From assembly GCA_010909165.1 (NCBI GenBank), contig MU008202.1:186001-250000 (forward strand): 64,000 nucleotides of DNA. The letters run 5' to 3'. Below, piece after piece: positions 25,481-35,082 of this stretch. Made by a program: the position numbers and the translations under genes. The first letter of the stretch is position 1. Each line of letters opens with the position of its first letter. A model generated the notes under the pieces. It was not told where the DNA came from, did not search any database, and was given only the letters and a program-made list of their open reading frames with translations. This DNA is from Anthoceros angustus. Taxonomy: Eukaryota; Streptophyta; Anthocerotopsida; Anthocerotales; Anthocerotaceae.

Positions 25481-26641
25481 GGCTGGTGCTGCGTTCTCTG
25501 GTCCAGCAGAGAACTTGTCACCAGCGGAAAGGAGCGAGCCGCCCTTCTCTCGGTTGGCACGCGCCGCCCATCAGCTGCTGCGTTGCTGACGGGGCAAAAA
25601 TTCCTGCCTTCCCGCCAGTGCATTACAAAGATAACAAACAAACGGCCATCGAGGCATTTCAGGCATAAAGAAGAGCGTGTGATGCTCTTGAGCTTGCCGA
25701 CGCACATCGTGATCGCTGATTCTCGCTGCAAGAAAACAATTACTACAGTACCAGCTAGTAGCGGCGGCTTTTAGGAAAGGCAGATGCTCTGCTGCCTAGG
25801 GCCGCAACCCTCCTCCTGTCGATGTACATACGTAGAAACTTCCCGGTAATCCCCCTACATTGATGCTTTGCTGCCTAGGGCCGCAACTTGCAACCCTCCT
25901 CCTGTGCGTGTTGGTACTTTCCGTCCCGGTCATTCTCCTACTTTGATGCTATGCTGCCTAAGGCCGCAACTTGCAAGCCTCCTCTTGTGCGTGCTGGTAC
26001 TTCCCGTCCTGGTCAGTCCCCTATATGCTTTCGTGTCCTGTTTCCCGTTAATCAAGAACCTTCCTTGATCCCGTCACTCCCATCAAGATTCTCGTCCAGT
26101 TGTCTTGCAGACGAGGAAAATCAGGTACCACGTCCATCGTTCTCAACTCGTCCTGTGCTATGCGGAACAAGGCTGAAGGTGGGAGAACCATCAGACCGCC
26201 AAGACCAGCTCTGGATCTTGATTCAAGGGAAGAAGAAGGAAGTCAGGTAGAGGCTATCATTGGACATGCTGCACGACGGGGTGGCGTTTACACTGGTGAT
26301 CTTTTCTATTGCATTTCCATCAGGAAGGAGATTACAGATGGTAATAGAACTACAACTACACTACAGCAACTCGTACAACAAGGGCGATATGCGTGCCTGT
26401 AGTGTCTACATGAGAACACTGCGTCCTGTGATGTGAACTTGCGAAGTGCTCCACAGGAAGGTTTCAAGTCCTCCCAAAGAATGAGGTGTCCTCTGCTAAG
26501 AGTTGGAAGAAGGACGAAGGATTTCTCCGCTAGCAAGGTTTCTCGCCTCACCCCGCTTGCAGGCTTGCTCAAGTTCAAGCTCGGAATTTCCGATCTTGCG
26601 CAATGTGGCTAGTCTTCACACTTTCAAAACATGGCTCGCCT
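25481..26641. other. CYP97A upstream region and second kelch gene 3' region
   Basis: About 1.1 kb without a gene. It holds the CYP97A promoter on the left, a three-unit tandem repeat (25784-26035) and the 3' flank of the kelch gene on the right. Open frames here have no recognisable domain. Confidence 0.5.
25784..26035. repeat. Three ~85-bp tandem repeats
   Basis: Three imperfect copies starting at GATGCTHTGCTGCCTAGGGC, each continuing with GCAACCCTCCTCCTGT and a GTACTTYCCGTCCYGGTCA-like segment. Confidence 0.85.
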
Positions 26642-27742
26642 TCACGCTTGCACAATGGCTCCAGCTCTGTACCAGCAAGAACCGAGGAAAAGGCTGTGGA
26701 TCATCACATCTGCGTGCTCACCAGCCGCGGGGCGGGCAGGCCCGGCCATTTCCCCTGTCAGCACGAAGATCTCGTTCTTGTGCCCGAAGGCCCGAGGAGC
26801 GTGAATGTTGAAGGCGTCCTTGGCGGGGGTGCCGGGGGCGGCCACATTGTGCCACTTCCCGGACTCGGAGCTGAATCGCTGGAAGGAGTCTCTGAGCGTG
26901 AGATTGAAGATGCCAGAGTCGGTGGCCACCAGCTCCCCGTCCAGCAACCCGGAGCTGCTCATCTGGAAGTCCCGGTGCCAGGCGTCCGCGGCGGGATCAT
27001 ACACCAGCACCACGGACTGCTGCGACTCCATGAGGAAGCCCTTGACGAGGAGCTTGCCTTGGAAAACGAGGTCACAGTCGATGGTGTCCAGCGGCACCGG
27101 CATGTCGCAAACCTTCCTCCACTCGTCTCTCCGCACGTCGTACACCTCAGTGCAGACCTCCACCTTCCCGCAAGCGCTGTACCCCCCGGCGACGTAGAGG
27201 CAGCCGTCGATCACTCCGCAGGCAAAATTGCTCCTGGGAGCGCGCATGGACGCGCCCTGGGACCATCTGTGCGTCACCGTGTCCAGCACATGGACGTGCT
27301 CCGTCTGCGGCCGGCTCCCGTAGAGGGACTTCCTCCCGCCGATGAGCAGCACGGAGCCGTCCACGGCCGCGAGCCTGTACCCGTCCAGCCCCGCCTCCTG
27401 CGACAGGCCGCAGGAAGGCGGCAAAGAGACCTTGCACAGCATCTGCCTGCTGCTCAGGTCATACATGCAGCAGGTGGCCTGGGGGGACGCAGCCACATCC
27501 GTGCACAGCACGAAGAGCCAGGCGTCCGAAAGCCCCAAGGCCTTCCGGTAGCGGTAGAAGTCGAGGCTGGTGAGCACCGAATTCCAAGTACTGGACACGG
27601 CGCGGAGGTTGCCGTGGTGCAGCCGGGGCACCCGCAGCAAGCACAGCAGAGCAACATGGTCCGGCAGCCCGGGAATCATCTCCGGCCTCTCCATCAGCCC
27701 TAGCACCTCTTCGCACACTTTACAGAAGCACACACAACACAT
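26642..27742 (-). CDS. F-box/kelch-repeat protein, single exon
   Basis: 366 residues without introns from the first ATG; a start at MERPEMIPGL (residue 17, 27694) is equally possible. An F-box-like segment occupies about residues 20-65 (MIPGLPDHVALLCLLRVPRL, LRAVSSTWNSVLTSLDFYRY). Kelch repeats follow (VLLIGGRKSLYG, APRSNFACGVIDGCLYVAGG, TEVYDVRRDEWRKVCDMP, VVLVYDPAADAWHRDF, EIFVLTGEMAG). It probably supplies substrate specificity to an SCF ubiquitin ligase. It resembles the kelch gene at 20-21.3 kb in layout and in the IPGL..VPR F-box start, but is clearly diverged. The two flank CYP97A in the same orientation, so an old tandem duplication is likely. A long open frame on the opposite strand (26603-27703) is only its shadow. 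Confidence 0.88.
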   Translation of the reverse strand: MCCVCFCKVCEEVLGLMERPEMIPGLPDHVALLCLLRVPRLHHGNLRAVSSTWNSVLTSLDFYRYRKALGLSDAWLFVLCTDVAASPQATCCMYDLSSRQMLCKVSLPPSCGLSQEAGLDGYRLAAVDGSVLLIGGRKSLYGSRPQTEHVHVLDTVTHRWSQGASMRAPRSNFACGVIDGCLYVAGGYSACGKVEVCTEVYDVRRDEWRKVCDMPVPLDTIDCDLVFQGKLLVKGFLMESQQSVVLVYDPAADAWHRDFQMSSSGLLDGELVATDSGIFNLTLRDSFQRFSSESGKWHNVAAPGTPAKDAFNIHAPRAFGHKNEIFVLTGEMAGPARPAAGEHADVMIHSLFLGSCWYRAGAIVQA

Positions 27743-29264
27743 CCAACGCTGCGCAGCTCAAGCTCCAGATCTTCACCGATTCCTGCACCAGTGCTCCCAA
27801 TTCCAGCTCCAAATCCTCACCGATTCCTCCTGCTCCAGTGCTCCCAATTCCAGCTCCAGCGCTTAAATCCTCCAGCCGGGAGCGGGGATGGATGCACAAA
27901 GGGAGAGGCAAATCCGCATCCGTGCAAGTCGCAACGACACCGAGGCCATCGCATCATGTCCCCGGCACACCATAGCCGCAAAGCTCTTCTTCATAGAGGA
28001 GAAACCAAATCCGACATCGCAGATCAGACCCGCGGCACACGCAGGCGTGCACAAGTAGCGGGCTCTGGATCGGGCGCAACCGGCACAAGCGTATCGCCCG
28101 TGCAGCGCCAGATATTTTGATTCGATTCAATGCTATTCGATGCGACTTCCAGACGGTAAAAACCGGCCTGTCACGTGAGATATTTGGCTTGTGTCACGTG
28201 TCGGGTAGTGAGAAAGCCTGCACCTCCTACTGAAAGAAGCTCCGGACACGTGGGCTTCAGAGAGGCGCCCCGTGACGGGCCCGCATTGTACAGCCCCTGC
28301 AGCATTGGTGCCGTGCTTTCAATAATATCTCAGGGTTGTTGGAAGTCGCCACAGATTCTATACACTCGGCGATCCTATCCTATTTCTCCTAATCGGCTGC
28401 TTCTAGAAAAACGTAACCCCTTGGCCCACCCTTGGGTTATGTATCACAGCGAGCACACGAGATCTTGTATTGTAAGTCTTCTAAAGGACGACTATGGTTT
28501 TATTGATTACGTTTCGTGTTGATGAACTTGCATAAGGGAGTTCAACTTGATAGTAAAATAATTATATGTATAGATATATATAATAATAAATAATATATAA
28601 TAATAATAATAATAATAATAAATAAGTTCATCCTAAATAAATAAATAAATAAAAATCATTAACTAAAGAAATATGTTCTAAATTTATTTACATCATATCT
28701 TTCACTTGGCTAAAACGTCCAGTTTTACTTTGCTATATCATTGAGCTCTCTTATTTAAAAAAATATTTGATATAATTTGATCATTATATCTTTGTACAGT
28801 AATAATTTCACAATAAATATACATAAGATTGACTTTATGTACTGACCTATGGTGTTGTCTTTGAGGTAGGGCGTCTAGGACTCTTTGCTTAGGGGGTATG
28901 AGACCACATCTTATGGAATTGAATAATTTTTATGAATTATATAAAAAGTAATCATGATATTAGAAACCTTTCATTTATACTATTTTTTTGTTTGACGCTA
29001 TCGTGATGAAGTATTCATATTTATATGTTCTTATTGGTCATTGTTGTCTCTATCTTCCAAGTTATGATCTGTTTCTACTATATGTCTTCCATCCTTGATT
29101 GCAAATCTTGTACGGGCAGGGCCACAAGGTTGTGAGATAACCTTTCCCCACGGCATTTTAACGTCTTACATCATTTGACTTTGTATATTTCTACTATTTT
29201 AATATCAGTCATTATTTTTCTTAAATATCAACTTGAAAAATGCTCTCTAACTTTTCGGGTTCAA
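27743..29264. other. Kelch upstream region and AT-rich spacer
   Basis: The first ~120 bp contain a duplicated ~45-bp unit (AATTCCAGCTCCAAATCCTC) at 27755-27866, in the presumed leader of the kelch gene. From 28550 the sequence is AT-rich, with an (ATA)n/(AATA)n microsatellite at about 28575-28655. No gene is supported. Confidence 0.55.
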
Positions 29265-29268
29265 GGTC

Positions 29269-29447
29269 ACTATGTTCAAGGTGTTTTGCCGCCCACATAT
29301 TGTCGAAGATAATATTTTCGCGCCAACTCAATCAAGCTCCTCAACGTCTTACGACGAGGGGTCACTATGTTCAAGGTGTTTTGCCACCCACATATTGTCG
29401 AAGATAATATTTTCGTGCCAACTCAATCAAGCTCCTCAACGTCTTAC
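29269..29447. repeat. ~95-bp tandem duplication
   Basis: Two copies beginning TCACTATGTTCAAGGTGTTT and ending CAACGTCTTACGA, differing at only a few positions. Part (ATAATATTTTCGYGCCAACT) corresponds to the unknown gene at about 32438. Confidence 0.9.
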
Positions 29448-29882
29448 GATCCCTCGTCGTATTCCACTGGGTCAAGGAGTACCATTTCGCCCGAAAGTAG
29501 CGCGTACCCTCTTCGTCAGCTAGGCGTAAGCGAATTTCCAACTCTGCTCAAAGCAAATTGTAAGCTCCCGATTCTCCGGTACAGACCAAGAACGATTGTG
29601 ATGGAGGGAAACTATGGTGACTAGCAATTAACGACAACAAATCCTAACCTAAAATTTTCTCACGATACAACCAAGCAAGCCTACGCAACTAGGCATTTAG
29701 TTGTGCGTCTATTAGGACCTTAAGTTGATCAGGACAATACACCAAATCTGATGTCTCCCTAGCAACCAAGGTGCGGTAGCCAGGTGCGGGCTGAGTTGAG
29801 GAAGTAATTCCCTCAAACGCTGTGCTGATATCTGATCAACAATTACTAGAAATCTCACAGCAGAATTGTGTAAGGATCTCCC

Positions 29883-30047
29883 TTGAACACACATTTATAA
29901 GAACGTAGTGATTTAAGTATCTTGAGCTTAGATCGGTACTTAGATGAGGTGACTAAAGGGAGTGGATGCCCTTGGTGCAAGTAGCTTAGGTACACCATGA
30001 CGGAAATCTATCCTTAGTGGACTTAAATAAAATTCTTCTTCTTCTTC
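29883..30047 (+). mobile_element. Short retroposon with (TTC)n tail
   Basis: About 165 bp that interrupts the segmental copy between GGATCTCCC and TGTCAGCCAACA. The paralogous site at about 33105-33125 reads straight through, so this is an insertion. It ends CTTAGTGGACTT, AT-rich bases, then (TTC)4. The same end occurs inverted at 60010-60075. No open frame is present. It is either a SINE or the 5'-truncated end of an RTE-type LINE. Confidence 0.7.
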
Positions 30048-30190
30048 TGTCAGCCAACATTGGGAACAAGATTTTGTTACCAGATTGCACCAGAAGTCTC
30101 GTTCTTATTCTATTCTCGATCCGCAATACCAAATGAAATGCACCAGAATCCTGTCCTCATCGTGCTTCTCGATTCATTTGGTAGGGTTTT

Positions 30191-30345
30191 GAAGATGAAT
30201 GGACATTTGAAGAGACTAACTGAAGATGAATGGACATTTGAAGAGACTAACTGAAGATGAATGGACATTTGAAGAGACTAACTGAAGACGAATGGACATT
30301 TGAAGAGACTAACTGAAGATGAATGGACATTTGAAGAGACTAACT
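30191..30345. repeat. Five exact-length 31-bp tandem units
   Basis: Units begin GAAGATGAATGGACATTTGA and differ by at most one base. The paralogous copy has a single unit at 33209, so the expansion happened after the segmental duplication. Confidence 0.95.
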
Positions 30346-30360
30346 AACCGTTTCTAAGCT

Positions 30361-30473
30361 TTTTAATAAGAAACTTTATTATGAAAAAGAGATGGAAACC
30401 ATCTACCCATGACAAGACCAAAATCCCTTATGAGGGGACCAGACCAGGGGGACTAACCCCCGTTGTCGCCCCG
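30361..30473 (-). mobile_element. 5'-truncated LINE 3' end with 13-bp target duplication
   Basis: 113 bp bounded by the 13-bp direct repeat CCGTTTCTAAGCT (30348-30360 and 30474-30486). On the minus strand it runs from the GGGGGTTAGTCCCCCTGG block through GGTAGATGGTTTCCATCTC to an AT-rich tail. The corresponding site in the paralogous copy (33238-33250, CCGTTTCTGAGCC) is empty. A related fragment is at 3565-3660. Confidence 0.85.
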
Positions 30474-30599
30474 CCGTTTCTAAGCTACCAATTGCAAGTT
30501 TCAAAGTTTCCAACGCTTAGCACCTACACCAGATGGCACTCCTGTTTTTAGAATACCAGATGACACACCAGATATCAGTCCTGCTAGATGCAACGCTAA

Positions 30600-30925
30600 T
30601 TAGAGGGGGAAATCACCAGAGGGACCAACAGCCTACTGGCCAACACAGTCACAGCTGCAAGCTTGGAAGAACAAGGGCAAACATTCAGGGCCTACCAGAA
30701 CCCCGCCTTAAGTTTAATGCAATCCAGCACGGGGTCAATTCTAACTCGTCTAGAAGCGCAGGTTGGATACCTGAGAGTCAAGGAGGCCCATCAGACGGAT
30801 GCATAATACAATGTGACCTCGGACTTGGTCAAACAAACTATCACGACAACCAAGTACAAAAATGTCAGAGTGCCGAAAAATGGCATGACAAGTGAAGGCA
30901 ATAGTGTCAACATCCCTTGGAAATA
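30600..30925 (-). pseudogene. Theta-class GST pseudogene fragment
   Basis: Matches exon 5 of the intact GST gene (34156-34077) and its flanking introns, plus a degraded exon 4. Exon 5 has lost about 5 bases in the DWHHSN region, which shifts the frame. The other exons are missing. Confidence 0.85.
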
Positions 30926-32191
30926 TCTCCACTTTGTTTCCGGCAAAATGCTAGAGCACCTATGCTTGGATCCTTAGCAACTTGTAATGCCTTTGTAAAC
31001 CATATATGATCGCAATCTATCAGCAAGCTTGAACTGTTTGAATATTCCCTTCCTCGGGCAACACATCCCAGAGAGAATTTAAAACCGGAAACCTAGGTAT
31101 CTTGAATGCTGCTGAGTAGGGGCCACTGATGGATGCACCTGAGCTCTTGTTTTAGTATGGCAACATGCCTCAGCAGTCAGCACACTGGCTTGTTTGGAGA
31201 GTGTTTATTGTGGCTTGTGGTTTGAATAGCAGTTTTGCATGGACCTTGTGACGGTTATGCGTCGCAGATGATGCCCCGCCACTAGCTGTAATCCCGAAAG
31301 TGAGAAACCACACGGCTCTGAGTCGCTCTTTGAGAAACACATGGCTGATTGTCCAGGTTTCCGCTGGGCAGAAACGTATCCGGCCAGAACAAGTAGTTAC
31401 TTCCTGGAACCGTAGGCGGCACCAATCAACGTACGAATGGCCCTCCTGTCGTACAGAGCGCTGGACCTTCCTGACCCAGTCCTTGCTGGGCATATGCAAC
31501 ATCAGCTTCTAAATCCTTGTGCTGAAATCCCGCCGCAAGTTCTAAGTTCTGGATCATGCTTAGATGCAGCCGTCTGCGTTTCTCATGCTTAGGTGTTTGC
31601 TAAGCAGGTCCAAGTGCAGAGAACCGCAAGAGCTAGATAGAAGAACTGTGTAACAGTGAAGACACTGGACAGCTCCCAGTGCAACAGTATTTAAACTTGG
31701 CAGTGAATCGTTGAACTTCCTTGCCCTCCGGTACATGATAAGACTACAGATGACGAGCTTCATCACTCTGGCTAAACGTTTGCATGCGATAGACATGGTC
31801 CAGTGAAACTCTCAGAGATCAACGACCGTTGGGTACCACATACTTTTCCTACACCAAAGCTGACAACTGCCACCTTAACCGTAACAAGGACTGTCTCCAC
31901 ATGTGCCAGGCAATGGAGGACGTACATGATGCGCAACAGCTGGTAAAGCAGACAGAATTCTCATATAAAACTTCTACGATTAGGCCCACCCACAAAGGAC
32001 TCCAAGGCATCACTGCATGAGTACACAAACCAACGCCCTCCAACTCTTTCTCTTGTGGAGAACACACTCTTGTAAATCACTGGAAAATCCACACAAATCT
32101 ACTCGCATCTACACCTACTGGTGGAATATCATCATAAATCCGCCTATTGAAACGCCGGAGTATCAGTTGTCAACCACAGCGGCAAGTCCAT
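30926..32191. other. Intergenic with uncharacterised minus-strand frames
   Basis: Two minus-strand frames occur (31170-31502, 110 residues, starting MLHMPSKDWVRKVQRSVRQE; and 31560-31796). I recognise no domain and cannot connect them with plausible splice sites, so I do not call a gene. They may be exons of an unknown gene or remnants. Confidence 0.35.
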
Positions 32192-32773
32192 CTACGTTTG
32201 TGAATCTGGAGCATCAGATGAATCTGGATCGTCATGTGGATCTTGGGAATCAGGTGAAAGTGGATTATCATATGGATCTGGAACATCAGGGAACTGGCGG
32301 AATGTGCATGTATAGATTATTTCTCCCAGCTGCTCCAGCGCTCGTTTCTCCCGCTCTGTCCAGGGTTCAGATTCCTCCTTGAGCAGTCGCGCATTCAGTA
32401 AAATGTAAAGATCATCCGCCGACTCATTGTCGTAGGTATATTTTCGCCCCAACTTAAGCACCGTCCTCAGGGCCTCATGATCCCTTGTCCTGGTATTCCC
32501 TTGGGTCAGGTAGTACCACTTCTCCCAGTGTCTGTCTCGATCGTCGTCGTCTATTTCAAACGGCCTACCCATACGGATGATCCAATGTCCCCTTTGGGCT
32601 ATCCTTGTTGTCGTGTGTCCCGCTTGAACTGCCTTCTTGTGCCGATAGGAGCACGCTTTGTGAAACGTTCGCTTAAACTTAGGTTTCCCCTCGTTGCCAA
32701 CCACTCCCTCGGCAGCACTTGTCTCGGGCTCTGTGAAGAAAACTCTGGGCTCTTCTAGGCGAAAGAAGGGCAT
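32192..32773 (-). CDS. Unknown protein, DUF-like, intact duplicate
   Basis: Open frame of 193 residues from the first in-frame ATG; the frame continues upstream without a stop to at least 32809, so a 5' exon may exist. I do not recognise the family. The middle is basic and aromatic (FKRTFHKACSYRHKK, RGHWIIRMGRPFEID, HWEKWYYLTQGN). Then come a helical part (NARLLKEESEPWTEREKRAL) and an acidic Pro/Asp-rich tail. The AELEVRLGLAEE stretch at the upstream end is conserved in frame in the decayed copy at about 29500-29540 (AELEIRLRLADE), which supports past coding function. It lies directly downstream of the GST gene on the same strand. Confidence 0.5.
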   Translation of the reverse strand: MPFFRLEEPRVFFTEPETSAAEGVVGNEGKPKFKRTFHKACSYRHKKAVQAGHTTTRIAQRGHWIIRMGRPFEIDDDDRDRHWEKWYYLTQGNTRTRDHEALRTVLKLGRKYTYDNESADDLYILLNARLLKEESEPWTEREKRALEQLGEIIYTCTFRQFPDVPDPYDNPLSPDSQDPHDDPDSSDAPDSQT

Positions 32774-33473
32774 GCCACCTTCCTCAGCCAGGCCCAAGCG
32801 TACTTCCAACTCCGCTCAAACCAAATAGTAAGCTCCCAATTCTCTGGTACAGACCAAGAACGACTGTGATGCAGGAAAACTATTGCACGATACAACCAAG
32901 CAAGCCTTAGCAACTTTCTAAGGTACCTAGCTAGTTGTGCAATGGGCATCTATTAGGACATTAAGTTGATCAGGACGATGAACCAAACCGGATGCCTCCT
33001 CTGGCGAACAGGCCGAGGTGCGGTACACAGGTGCGGGCAAGTTGAGGAAGTTTTTCCCTCAGAAGCTGATCAACAAACTGCAAACCTCACAGCGGGATTG
33101 TGGAAGGATCTCCCCCTGTCGGCCAACAGTCACACTGGCAACAGAGCTTCGTTACCGAATTGCAACAGAAATCCCGTTCTCATCAGTTCTTTGATTTTAA
33201 AGTGTTCTGAAGATGAGCGGACATTTGAACAGACCAGCCGTTTCTGAGCCACTTTCAAGTTTCTCATGCTAGACGAGCTATCAACTGCAGGGGAGCTGAT
33301 TACCTGACTTTTTGGGGCCAATTGACAAAACGAATATATCTGTCACAATATGTGGGTATCCGAGAAGCCAAATGATACCGCCCATATTTTTTGCGGCAAC
33401 ATTCATATGTGCTGCACGGAATTATGACATTCTAAAACCTATATGTTTTGTCCTCTACCTAGCTCGGAATTTT

Positions 33474-34919
33474 CTACAACTTTGACCGACCAGCCTCCAG
33501 CTCTCTTCTTCGCTCTGCATTCTTGGCTGCTTTGAACAGCGTGGAGTGCACCTCCTCAAAATGAGGAGCCATGGCCGTCTGCACTGCTGACATCCATCTC
33601 TGTATCTTTTGATGATGGCCAAATAAGTCGGATCGCATCGCTGAGTCCAGCAACTGGCACACACGAACCTCACACAGCCAGGTCAGAAGTGTCACAAATC
33701 CACACAACCAACTCACTTGACGAAGCAATTGTTTCGAGCCTCACATCAAGTTGCTTCAGTTCACAGGCTAGACTTAAATCAGCGATTGAGGGCTGTGAGC
33801 TGCCAGCCAAAAAGCGTGTCTCTCCTTTCAGCCATACTGTTTCCATCTTCAGGAGTGAGGCTCTCAGCGTCCCCTCAGCATCCTTCAATACTGCTTCATT
33901 ACTGGGCCGCCCCAACAAGGGATTTATTACAAGGTGCAACACAACGGTAGCTGCACTCCAGGAATGCCGTTCAGCAATCAGAGGCATGAGAGGGGAAACC
34001 ACCAGAAGGTCCCACACCTACTGGAAAAGTCACTGCTGCAAGCTTGGAAGAACAAGTGCAAACATTCAGGACCTACCAGAACCCCGCCTTAAGTTTGAGT
34101 GGTGCCAATCCAGCACGGAATCAATTCTTGCTCGTCTAGAAGCGTCGGTTGGATACCTGAGAATCATGAGGGCCCATCAGACGGATGCACAATACAATCT
34201 GACCTTGGACTTGGGTCAAACAAGCGCGACAGCCAAGTACCTCACCAGTGATCTTGAACTCCTGGGCGCGTACAGGCCAGGTAGCGAAGAATGGCATGAC
34301 TGCGACAGCAAGTGAAGACAATAATGTTATCATCCCTTGCGAAAAGGAGATTCTTGAGAGCAATTCTGCAGGAGTCACAGATTCCTCTTCAACGTGAGAC
34401 AGACCAAGCAGCGAAAGTTCCTGACTAACAGATACCTTTCAAAGAGCTTGTATCCAGCATCATCAATAGCAGGCACTTGGGCCATGGGATTAATGACTGC
34501 AAATCAGAACGGAGATAAGGTGACAGCCCGGCACACGGAGTCATAACTCTTCAGCGTAGGGATGCTGGGAATCACACGCACCTTTGAACTCCTCTCTTCT
34601 GTTTTCTCCGTTCAATATGTTGAGCAAATGAATTTGGGCATCAATGTTGTTCATCCTGTGCCACCCAAACGAAGAAATGACAACGGAAGCAATGACCAAA
34701 TGCAACTACAATTCCAGACCGTGCCCAACTAAGAGAACTTGCCGCAGAACCCAGGCATCTGCAATTGTTGCCCTCGTCTCGCCAGTAAACGAACCAGCCC
34801 AGAACGAGGGCAAATCATGTAAGACAGACAGCGTGAGGTTGAGCATACCTGCAGAAGATGAGGACCGCCCGCGAGGGCTGCGACATCCTGTCCACGTAGA
34901 GATGAAGCTTGCCGTCCAT
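33474..34919 (-). CDS. GSTT: Theta-class glutathione S-transferase, seven exons, PTS1
   Basis: Exons (minus): 34919-34849, 34655-34582, 34496-34436, 34299-34246, 34156-34077, 33950-33717, 33640-33474; 246 residues, all in phase. The N-terminal thioredoxin-like domain reads LHLYVDRMSQPSRAVLIFCR, where the catalytic Ser of theta GSTs lies in the MSQPSR motif. INPMAQVPAI (the cis-Pro) and ESHAILRYLA (glutathione binding) follow, then the helical domain (RRARIDSVLDWHHSNLRRGS, GETRFLAGSSQPSIADLSLA). It conjugates glutathione to electrophiles or reduces hydroperoxides. The last three residues are SKL, a canonical type 1 peroxisome signal, as in Arabidopsis theta GSTs. A fragmentary duplicate is at 30600-30925. 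It lies 164 bp downstream of CLUAP1 on the same strand. Exon 7's acceptor is the least certain. Confidence 0.94.
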
Positions 34920-35082
34920 GACCGCAAATCGGAGGCGCCCACCGACAATGAGCTGCTTTTGCAACGTGAACCCTTGGAACTGCTGTACCCAGCAAGGGAG
35001 GGGAAGAAAATCAGGTCCAGTCAAACCCGAAAAAACGTCTCCGCACCCTCGCAAATTTTGTAGCCAGCCTCAGGCAAGCTCA

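Larger units (their letters stand above)
29265..30925. repeat. Segmental duplication, decayed upstream copy
   Basis: Direct copy of parts of 32400-34340. Blocks shared in order are: the unknown gene (29450-29615 against 32480-32870), a spacer (29670-29882 against 32870-33112), the TGTCRGCCAACA block (30048), the 31-bp unit, the CCGTTTCTRAGC block, and GST exon 5 with flanking introns (30600-30925 against 33980-34340). GST exons 6-7 and most of the unknown gene are deleted. The copy carries two retroposon insertions and two local repeat expansions absent from the other copy. Confidence 0.85.

Noticed and set aside
26603-27703. A 366-residue plus-strand frame as long as the kelch gene
   Set aside because: It lies exactly opposite the F-box/kelch coding sequence and has no domain; it is open because of the GC-rich codon use of the real gene.
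31170-31796. Possible two-exon gene on the minus strand
   Set aside because: No domain recognised, and no in-phase GT-AG pair was found to join the pieces; left as unassigned.
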